The notes below the pieces were generated by a model that worked only from the letters and a program-made list of their open reading frames with translations, was not told the DNA's origin and did no database searches. Below are positions 54,200 through 63,010 of a DNA stretch of 64,000 nucleotides, in pieces. Position numbers and translations under genes: made by a program. Location of the stretch: contig OY723322.1 of the NCBI GenBank assembly GCA_963210315.1, positions 1,426,001 to 1,490,000 of the forward strand. Direction: 5' to 3'. The stretch comes from Rhynchopus euleeides. Lineage: Eukaryota; Euglenozoa; Diplonemea; Diplonemida; Diplonemidae. Position 1 is the first letter of the stretch. The number at the start of each line of letters is the position of its first letter.

Positions 54200-55186
54200 A
54201 TGCCTTCACTGGACAGCCGAGATGCCTGCCTCCTCTGCACGGGGGCAGCCCTGGGCGCTGTGTGGAGCTACGCGTGCTCCCTGAGGTGGCGGAACACCGC
54301 CGCCACCACCCCCACCCCCACCACCCCCGCCGAGACTTCCCCTGAGGGAGCGGGGGCGGAGGCGGCGGGGGCAAACCCTGACAACAGGCTGGTGGCGAAG
54401 AAGGCTTTGTGGAGCTCGAGCCATAACGCGTATATCTCTAAGGTGAAGGCGGCGCACCACGCGGATTCGCAGGCAACTCGCAGCATTATCTGTGGAGATG
54501 CGGTGGAGTGGATGCGGGGGCTGTCGGAGCTCCCAGGGAGTGTCCTCACTGGCATGCCTGACATCCAGGAGATGCTGCACCTCGGGGACGAGGGCTACAG
54601 CGAGTGGTTTATCGACGCTGTTGCGCTCACCCTGCAGCGGCTCCCTGAGGGTCAAATCGCCTGCTTCCACCAAACCGACACGCGGTGCAACCGCTTCGAC
54701 ACCCTGTCGAAGGTCGACCTCCTCTTTAAGGGCGTCCGCCACTCCGGGGTGAAAGCGACCCTCCTGTGGCACAAGGTGGCCCTCGCCGCGCCCTGCGGTG
54801 TTGTCAAAATCGGGCGCCCCTCCTTCACCCACATGCTGTGCTTCATCAAGGGGGACGCGCCTCAGGAGGCCATCAAGTTTATGAACTTCCCGGATGTTGT
54901 CGACAGGGGGCAGCTGACCTGGGCCCGCGCCATGGGGGTCATCGCGGTGATGAAGAGCATCGAGTATATGCGCTGGGCGGTGGGGGACAGCCTTGTGGTT
55001 GTCGACCCCTTCTGCGGCTTCGGCACCGTGCCGGCTGTGGCGAACTCCCTGGGCCTCAACTCCGTCGGGGTGGACCTCAGCCCGAACTGCTGCAGGAAGG
55101 CCGAGCGGGCCAACACTGATGCCCTGGTGTACGACAGGCAGACGCTACTCGCTACGGTGCACGCCGACCCAGAAGAGGAGACATAA
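54200..55186 (+). CDS. Membrane-anchored methyltransferase-like protein
   Basis: Single exon, 328 residues from ATG 54200. A hydrophobic segment near the N-terminus (ACLLCTGAALGAVWSYAC, about 9-26) could be a membrane anchor or targeting signal, followed by a Thr/Pro/Ala linker. The catalytic fold resembles amino-DNA/RNA methyltransferases with permuted order: IICGDAVEWM (96-105) with a TGMPD box (117-121) where the catalytic D/N-P-P-Y/F motif would be, then CFHQTDTR, LLWHKVALAAP and IGRPSFTHMLCF. Last comes the AdoMet-binding motif VDPFCGFGTVPAVANSLGL (about 268-286). An uncharacterised eukaryotic family with QTD and SLPD boxes has this layout. The substrate is unknown. Loss of the NPPY-type catalytic box argues against a standard DNA N6/N4 methylase. 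Confidence 0.65.
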   Translation: MPSLDSRDACLLCTGAALGAVWSYACSLRWRNTAATTPTPTTPAETSPEGAGAEAAGANPDNRLVAKKALWSSSHNAYISKVKAAHHADSQATRSIICGDAVEWMRGLSELPGSVLTGMPDIQEMLHLGDEGYSEWFIDAVALTLQRLPEGQIACFHQTDTRCNRFDTLSKVDLLFKGVRHSGVKATLLWHKVALAAPCGVVKIGRPSFTHMLCFIKGDAPQEAIKFMNFPDVVDRGQLTWARAMGVIAVMKSIEYMRWAVGDSLVVVDPFCGFGTVPAVANSLGLNSVGVDLSPNCCRKAERANTDALVYDRQTLLATVHADPEEET

Positions 55187-56373
55187 GTGGGCAGGGCAGG
55201 GGCAGGCGGTATTTAGTTCGTGTCGGATCTTGCCCCAGTCCAGAGTGAGTTTTGCACAAAGGCAAAGATCCCATGAATTTCCATGAAAGGGGGAGCCGCG
55301 TTGACCCTTTCACCCGTGTGAGACGTGCCGCATAGCGGCCTTTGGTTTGTGGTTTGGTTGGTGTGTGCAGCTCGGAAATGGTGTGCAGATTTCCCTGTTA
55401 TTGCGGTTTAGCTTGAGGGGTCTGCCTGCCGCACCCCTGGAGAGACATCAAAGGAGTTCCCCCTGGAGACGACACGGGGGAATGAAGAATGAACGAACCC
55501 CTGGATAGAAGGCTCTGGTGGGCTCAACGGGGCCCCGCCCCCCGCCTTAGAACGAAAGGGGGCGGCCACCGCTGGCAGCCGCTGCGGAGAGAAATGGATA
55601 GTCAAAAGCGTCAAGCCAGCCAGGAAAAAAAACCAGATGGCTGTGGAGGGCGGTGCGCCCAGGGCAGACCCTCTACCCACTTGTCTTCCCAGGACACAGC
55701 CTGCATACCGGAGGTGGAGACGTAGACTCTCCCCCTTGCTTTCTCAAGGGTTTCAACCTGCCTGGCCTGGTTCACGCGTCGCATGAACCTTGTCACAGGG
55801 GAAAATATAGTTGGCAGGCGCTTTCGGTGACAAACACAAGCCACCTTGGCCTTGATGCTTTGGCTGCACACCACATGCACCCCCCAACCTTGAACCTCCC
55901 CTTCACCAGGCAAAACACGTGAGGTTTGCTTCTCCTGGGTTCGGCGCACACAACAAAACCACGCCTCGCCTGATTACCCCGTCGTCAGGGCCCCGACTCC
56001 TGGTGCTCCCCCTCCACCTGCACCCCAGACGCCACCCGCTCACACTCACACCCCGCCACCTGCAGGCCATCTTTCTGACACAACCGGTCCTCATCTTCTC
56101 CCCTTATTTGGGATGGCAGGTCGCTGAGTCACAAATATTGACGGTACTTTTGTCGACTCTTGGAGGGGCACCTTAAGAGTCCGGAGGAGGGTGGGAGGGG
56201 GGTAGCGAATCGGTGAGTCAGAGACCAGGTGTTGCCCCGCGACGGAACAGGGTGGGGCTAGGGTGCTGCCCGCATCTTTCCCGACACACAGGGTGCCCCC
56301 CGTGGCAGACCCTTCTCTGTGTTTTGCCGATCGCCGCAAGGGATAAGATCTTTCCTTCTTGCACCTGGTTTTG
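55187..56373. other. Intergenic
   Basis: No gene recognised. Mixed composition with GGGGCCCCGCC at about 55518. Open frames are short and lack conserved features. Confidence 0.5.
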
Positions 56374-59300
56374 ATGGAGTCGTCGTTGCCTGAGTTCCAC
56401 AATGAGGTATGGCCAGCCATGAGATTGACTTTCTGCTGCGAGGGGGGCGTGTGTGTGTGGGGGAAAACAAATCGTGGCGAAAAACGAATAACGCTAACCA
56501 TCGTGTTGTATTCTGGGTTAGTGTCCCCGTGAGTACACAACGTGAGATCCTATTACTACAAACCATCACCCTTCACCGCCCTGCAGGACCTGGAGGAGGA
56601 GCTTGAGACGAAGGAGAAGGACGACGATGATGTCCGTAAATTTTCTGGCAAGCAGGGGGTAGCGGACAACCTAGCCGACACGACGTCTCTCGGGAGCCCG
56701 AGGCAGGCGGCTGTTGAAGCGCTGCGGCGGATCAACACAGGCCATTCGCCTGCCACGCCACGCCGCGTGATCCAGCCGGGGAGCCTTGCAGAGCTGAAGA
56801 AACTCTTCGACAGCTACGATGTGGCGCTCACCGGGCAGCTGGACCAAACGGAGATGGTGTCGCGGCTGCTGCCCGACCTGGGGATCACAGCGATGCGCGA
56901 GGAGGACCTTCTGCAGGTTATGGATGAGATCGACACAGACGGCGATGGGTTCGTCGACTTCGAAGAGTTTGTCCACTTCTACGAGCTGGTGCAGGGCTAC
57001 CTGGACCGCCTCCGCAACGCGCCGAACAAAGCAGAGGACATCGTCCAGGTGCTGCGGGACAACAAGAAGCGCGCGCAGGATGCATACCTCACCGACAGGC
57101 AGATCAGGGCGCGCGAGAGGATCTACACCCTGCTGTACGACCTGCCGTGCTTCGCCCCGGATTATGTGTACCGCAGGTGGTGGGATGTGGTGGTGCTGGC
57201 CACGATTCTGTACAGCGTCATCGTCCCCTCTGTTGCGGCGACAGTCAACGTATGTTGTGCCGCAGCCACAAAACACAGCACCAGAGGAAAGTGGGGTTAC
57301 TTTTGTTTGTTCCCGGATTTTGACCCCACCCCCCCCACCACACCACGCCCTGCTACAGGAGCCGCCGTCGACACGCCTAGCGATAAGCGACCTGTGCGTG
57401 TCGATGCTCATGGTGGTCGACATCGGGATGAACATCAACACCGCTGTGCAGGAGGAGGACTCCTTTGCCCTGGTGCTCCAGCGCAGCGCCATCATCAAGC
57501 ACTACTTCTACAAGGGGATGATGCCGCTGGACATCATTGTGGCTGTGCCGTGGGACCATCTGATATACCTCATGACCAACAACGTGACGGCGTACATCGT
57601 GCTGAGCTTTGTGAAGCTCCTGAAGGCCGTGAAGTACAGATACCTGTTCCACCTGACGAACAGGGGTACCATGGACCCCCCATTTGTCAAGTTCTACTTC
57701 TGGACCGTCCCGCTTGTGAAGCTGTGCTTCCGCATGCTGGTCATCGGGCACCTCCTGACGCTGTGCCGCCTCCTCATCTCGATGCGCCTCTCCAGTGTCG
57801 ACTGCCCCATCTTCGGGAAGGACTCCTGCGCAGACGACGTGACTGTGCGGTACTTCTACTCCTTCTTCTGGGTCTGGTCGCTCCTGACGACACAGGGCAC
57901 AGCCGCCCTCGACAGCACCCTCTCCTTCGTCTACGCTGCAGTGGTGATGCTCTTCTCGCTGCTGCTGCAGGGGCACGTCGTGGCGAACATGAGCGCCATC
58001 ATCCTGAAGTCTAACGTGGAGGCGCAGAACCAGGACTCGATGCGCGGGACCCTCGCCATCATGAAGCACTACAAGATCCCAGGGATGCTGCAGCAGGAGG
58101 TGCTCTCCTTCCAGTTCCACTCCCTCCAGCAGAACGCAGCTGCGTCGCTGGCCCACACGCTGGAGCGCCTCCCCCCTGCGATGCAGCGCGAGGTGGGGCT
58201 GTATGTGAAGGTGGACCTTGTCACCAATGTGCCGATGTTCCAGGACCTGTCGTCGGAGTGCCGTCTCGCTGTGGCCAACTGCCTCGAGCAGACGTTTGCA
58301 GAGCCATACGACTTCATCATCTCGCACGGGGAGGAGGGTGCGGCCATGTACTTCATGATGCATGGGTTTGCCGATGTGATCGTGCCTGGAGGGAGCAACA
58401 CTCCTACGGAGGAGCTTGTCGACATGGGGCACAGTGGGAAGAAGGGGCGCATCGTTGCGACGATTATCCGTGGTGACTTTTTTGGGGAGATCGCTCTGCT
58501 GAAGCCAGAGCTGAAGCGTACAGCGTCCATCCAGGCGCTGACGTACTGCAACCTGTTTCGTTTGGACTTCCGTGAGGTGCAGCGCCTCTTCAAGGAGTAC
58601 GACGAGATCCAAGTCAGGCTTGAGCAGGAGGCGAAGAGCCGTGGCCTGCTGACGGACAACAAGGAGGCTGTTGCTGAGAAGGCACTCGAGAAGGAGTCGG
58701 GTGGGAATTCGAGACGCAGGAGCATTCTGACGAACACGAAGCCCCTGGGCACGGCAGACAGGCGCATGTCGCTCAGCCTGTCGCTGAAGGCTCCGCTGAA
58801 GCCGACTGATGAGCTTGCATCGTCGTCATCTCACGGCAGGCCGAGTGACATAGCCGACGTCACGCAGCCAAACCTGGCAGGGTCATCGTCAATGTCAGCG
58901 CCGACAGTGCCACCGGTACCGCCGCCGCCGCCGCCGCCGCCGCCTCCACAGTCGGAAACCAGTTTTTTCGGATTTAAGAAAAAGGCACCAGATGGCGGTT
59001 CGGAAGCTCCTCTTCCCCAGAGCGGGGGTGCAGAGGGCGAGGCAGTGGACATCTCCCCTCTCCTGAAGAAGAGCTTTGGCGTGCTGGCGAAGCACCTGGA
59101 GCAGGGCAACGAGAAGCTTTGCAGGGGGGTATGTCATGAACCCTCCGTGAACCACTCCGTTTGGCTTTTGCTTTTGCACTGTGTTGTCACACCGCTAGTA
59201 GGTGGCCTTCAGCTGTGTCAAATTGTCTCAGTATTCCCGATACCGTTCGGCACACCTTTCTACACTCATTGGAGCGAAGGCCCCAGTGGGTAGTTCGGTC

Positions 59301-59682
59301 GACAACAATGTGTGTGTCTTGACATGCGCGCCGGCGTCTCTTGACATGAAACTGCCACCCTGACCACCCGCTACAGATCACCAAGGAATTGCGTGGATAT
59401 TCGTCCCGTATCGAGGACATGGAGAAGAAGATCGAAGATATCCTCATGAGACTCGATGGTGCCACACGAACGCGACACGTATGTTGCCCTCCCCCCGCTT
59501 CACGACACGCACTCAAGGCGGGCCCACCATCATGCCATTCCACCTGGGTGCCTCCTGGTCTTAACACAACGCTCCCAACATGCACGTGCCACCCACAGGA
59601 CGGCGAGGCGGTGTACGGTGATATGTTCGGGCACGATACAGCAAACAAGCGCCGCTCCACAGTTGGTAGGTGGCACAACTAG
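56374..59682 (+). CDS. EF-hand, cyclic-nucleotide-binding ion channel
   Basis: Exons 56374-56406, 56587-57249, 57359-59128, 59377-59478 and 59599-59682 give 883 residues; all four introns are phase 0 and begin GTATG. Two EF hands lie at the N-terminus (loop DVALTGQLDQTE, 89-100; canonical DTDGDGFVDFEE, 127-138). Six membrane segments follow (from about 205 to 445). The pore loop YFYSFFWVWSLLTTQGTAALD has TTQGTA (409-414) as filter in place of the K+-selective GYG. A C-linker and a cyclic-nucleotide-binding domain (about 523-645) follow, with phosphate cassette FGEIALLKPELKRTASI (607-623). The tail has a polyproline run and a short coiled coil in exon 4. The role is probably Ca2+- and cNMP-regulated cation entry. 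Exon 1 (11 codons) is the least certain part. Confidence 0.82.
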
Positions 59683-60622
59683 CCTGCCGCACATGTGGCA
59701 GGAGATGATTCAGTTTGCAACGCGTTGCTCTTAGCACCGCAGTATCTTACTCAGCCGTCTCACTCCTGTGTGGATTCGATGCACGAGTTTGGAAACACTG
59801 TCGCTGCGGCGCTGTCCCACACTGTCCAACCGATGTGAGCACGTAGCGCGATATTTAGATACGCTCCACCCGCACATAATGTGAAAGAAGCCAAGCAGGT
59901 GTAGGTCTCCCCCTTTCAGAGGGACACCTGCGCCTCGACGTGAAGTTGTGAACAGCTCTTTCCAGAGCTGTTCACAACAATCTAACACGATTCAAGTCAG
60001 CTACAAACTTATCGGCAAATGATGACACACCAGTGTCACAGGCTGTATGGGCAATACTTAGCTGCCCACAGCCGCGTGCTCTGCGATGAACGTCCGAAAA
60101 GGGGTGGAATCACAAATGATAGTTGCCACTGTCAACCACTGTACTGCCCGCACTCCCTTCTGTGCCATTTAATGATGGTCACCTTGTGCCGCAGTGAACG
60201 GCAACCGGCGAAGCCGATTGGATTAGCCAAAAAAAAACTTTCATGCTCTGGTGCCCCTGATTTACCCCCTTTTCACTACGCACAAACTACGCAATCTGGG
60301 GGGGGGGTCTCGCTTTTTGGTCCCCCCCCAGTTTTTTTTGGTCCCCCTTTCTGTGTGGCTACTGAGACAGGACTGGAGGCACTGCGCTGACCGAGAAAAA
60401 AAAATATTGCCAGAACTCACTATGTACCGTCCGAAAGAACAGGGGAAACACCTGGGCAAGGTTGCCCCATGCCCAGAAACACCTGGGAAGGAAGTGAGCT
60501 CCAGGAGCCGCGTAGTACCCCCTACACACTTCTACGAAACAACAGCTGCAGAGATGGTCCGGATGCCCCGAAAAAAAACCTACACACACACTCCATCATC
60601 CACACTGCACCTAGGAACAACA
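59683..60622. other. Intergenic
   Basis: No gene recognised. A perfect hairpin lies at 59945-59978. A9 and A8 runs occur near 60230 and 60397. The frame of the next gene is open back to 60251, but codons there lack coding bias. Confidence 0.5.
59945..59978. repeat. Perfect 15-4-15 hairpin after channel gene
   Basis: GTTGTGAACAGCTCT, loop TTCC, then the exact complement. It lies 263 nt after the channel's stop codon and has the same geometry as the hairpin at 48424. Confidence 0.8.
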
Positions 60623-62881
60623 ATGTCTGGGGAAGAGGAACAGCTCTTCACCATCGTTGCCTCTGTTGAGGGGTTGAGATGCCTCGCGGGGACCATCGCA
60701 GGATGTGTCACCCACGAGAAGCTGCTGGCGCTGCTTGAGGAGGTGGGGCTGCAACCGGAGGGTGACTGTCTCGAGGTGCATCTGCTGAAGGGTGGTGACG
60801 TTAATTCATTGGAGATGCGGCCTCTCCCAGAAGGCCTGTGGCAGAACGCGCTCCCGGGCTCGGCGCTGTTCCTTCCGGCGAAGGCAGAGACAGTGCCAGC
60901 ATCCCGCCTGGACGTGCGCGACTGGGTCGACACCGCCATGCAGTGCCACACCCCTGTCTCTAACATCCACACCCTCATCACCAAGTTCAAGGGCGAGACG
61001 GTGACCCGCCATGCGGTGGAGATGTCGTGGCAGCAGTCGCTACTGCTACGGGATGTGTTGTTTTTACGGGAGACGCAGGGCATCCGGGAGAACGGCGAAC
61101 TTGTGTTAATTCACGACCTCACACCAGTGTTTGCGGACCCGTCAAACACTACCAAGCTTGGGCACTTTACGGTGCAGTACAGGGTGAACGGGATCCTCCG
61201 CTACCACGTGCTCGCCACATATCTGACGCTGTCATCTGATGGACCCACTACCAGAGTTGACCTGGCCGTCGCCTTTAAACGGTTTTCGGACCTGGCCTCT
61301 TCAGGCCAGTTCTCCGTCCTCGGCAAGGATGACGTGGGGTTGTCCGAGGAGTCGTTCTCGGCTTTCTTTCTGGACCGCGGTGCCAGTCTGAAACCCGAGC
61401 TGCAGAGCGTTGTCGTTGTGTTCGAGCCCCACCACCGCCTGCATCTGGCCTTCCGGCGAGTCATTGAGCCTGACTTGCCCTTCATGACTCTGATGTGCTA
61501 TGCTGCCAACTACTGTGCCGCAGCACCAGAGTTCGCCGCCTACCTCCACAGCACGGTAGGCATCACCATCAGCAGCTTCCTGTGGCAGCGGGCCACAAAC
61601 GGCCGCTTCCTCAGTGGTGCAGCTGCCTGCTTCTCGCTGTCGGCTCGCTGCGGGGAGCTCACCGTCGCTGAGCACCTGCACACCTTCTTCTCGATGACGA
61701 CGACGGAATCGTCGACAAAGAAGGTGGCAGTGAAAAACTGCCTTGCTGATCGCAGCGCCATCGACAAAGTGTGCCTCTACGGGAAGCTTTTCAGCAAGGT
61801 CTTGTACCCTCTGCTGACCACCATCGCAGACTCAGGGAGTTTCACCACCGACCCCAAATCGTTGGGATGGCTGCAGATGTACTGGCGCTCGGGGGCCTTC
61901 GACCTCTTCTCTGCGGCCAGGAGTGAAGCGACGCTGGAGGCGTGCAGCTCTGACGGGGACCTGACCGTCTTCCAGAGCGCCACTTCATGCAGGATGGTGA
62001 CGGTAGGGCGGCTGCGCTTCCACACCTCGCCGCAGTGTCCCTCCCTCGACATCCGGGAAGTCAGCGATAGTGACCTGGACGGCGTCCGGCCGGATGACTT
62101 AGTGCAGCACGGCCTCGATGCCTACTTTGGGAAGCAAGGCATCCCAACCGAAAGCCGGCTCATGCCCGTAGTGTCCTTCGACAGCGGCGTGGAGTTCTTC
62201 CGCACCGCCCTGGTCATTATCGGGACGAGCATGCTGGTGGAAGCGGTGAGGTTCGGGGCAGCCAGCGAGGAGACACGCGCGGTGCAGCCGTCGGTGTCGT
62301 TTGGCCCGGCCCTCTTGGAAGGGATGTGCGGGAGGTCTAAGCGTGTCATCGAAGTGGCTGGACACTCATCCGTTCGTGACGACTTTGTCCGTGCTCACTG
62401 CTGTATTCCTGAGCATTTCTCTGATACTGATTTGAAAACTCTGCATGCTGAGGTTGGTGAGCCGAAACTCACTACGATAGTGCGTTCCCGTATTCCGGAG
62501 ACTACGAAGGAGCGCAAGCTTCGGATTGGGAAGCGGAAACTTGAAGACTTGAAATCAGCATTCGAAAAAGAGGAATCAAGGAAGGAAAAGCGAATTGCAA
62601 GAGAGACTGCCCTCAATGACATTGTCCTCCGTTTTGATTATTCCGATAGCTTCACAAACTCGGAACTGATTAATCAAGCTCAAAAGCGTGGCAAGCGAGG
62701 TGTACAGAATGCCTCGAAATCACGGTTGATGCAAATCCTTCGTGAATTTGATAAAGCCCGCACAAAAGAAGAGCTGCAGGAGATTTGTGCCGAACGTGGG
62801 ATTGAACGAAACGTTCAAAATGACCGCGTGGACTGGCTGCTGGCAGCTCTCAAGAAGCAGGATAAAAAGGATCATGCGTGA
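60623..62881 (+). CDS. Large protein of unknown family
   Basis: Single exon, 752 residues from ATG 60623, which follows ACAACA and begins the coding-like composition. No recognised domain. The N-terminal about 90 residues (TIVASVEGLRCLAGTIAG ... LPGSALFLPA) could be a ubiquitin-like fold of the kind that opens Crinkler-like and other mosaic proteins; this is a guess. The middle is mixed alpha/beta and soluble (VVVVFEPHHRLHLAFRRV, PFMTLMCYAANYC). The last about 170 residues are strongly charged and helical (KLRIGKRKLEDLKSAFEKEE, then RIARE) and use AT-ending codons, unlike the GC-ending first 580. The C-terminus (KEELQEICAERGIERN) resembles SAP-like helices. The composition change suggests a fusion or recent acquisition. 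Confidence 0.6.
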   Translation: MSGEEEQLFTIVASVEGLRCLAGTIAGCVTHEKLLALLEEVGLQPEGDCLEVHLLKGGDVNSLEMRPLPEGLWQNALPGSALFLPAKAETVPASRLDVRDWVDTAMQCHTPVSNIHTLITKFKGETVTRHAVEMSWQQSLLLRDVLFLRETQGIRENGELVLIHDLTPVFADPSNTTKLGHFTVQYRVNGILRYHVLATYLTLSSDGPTTRVDLAVAFKRFSDLASSGQFSVLGKDDVGLSEESFSAFFLDRGASLKPELQSVVVVFEPHHRLHLAFRRVIEPDLPFMTLMCYAANYCAAAPEFAAYLHSTVGITISSFLWQRATNGRFLSGAAACFSLSARCGELTVAEHLHTFFSMTTTESSTKKVAVKNCLADRSAIDKVCLYGKLFSKVLYPLLTTIADSGSFTTDPKSLGWLQMYWRSGAFDLFSAARSEATLEACSSDGDLTVFQSATSCRMVTVGRLRFHTSPQCPSLDIREVSDSDLDGVRPDDLVQHGLDAYFGKQGIPTESRLMPVVSFDSGVEFFRTALVIIGTSMLVEAVRFGAASEETRAVQPSVSFGPALLEGMCGRSKRVIEVAGHSSVRDDFVRAHCCIPEHFSDTDLKTLHAEVGEPKLTTIVRSRIPETTKERKLRIGKRKLEDLKSAFEKEESRKEKRIARETALNDIVLRFDYSDSFTNSELINQAQKRGKRGVQNASKSRLMQILREFDKARTKEELQEICAERGIERNVQNDRVDWLLAALKKQDKKDHA

Positions 62882-63010
62882 TAAAATGAAAGGGCTGCTG
62901 CTACTCTTCACCCCCCCCCCCCACCCCCCGCTTTGATTTCGTTGCTGGATCAATGCAGTGCCTTCAATCACACACTTCGCCCACTCCAGGAGAATATTAT
63001 ACAAGGCCCA

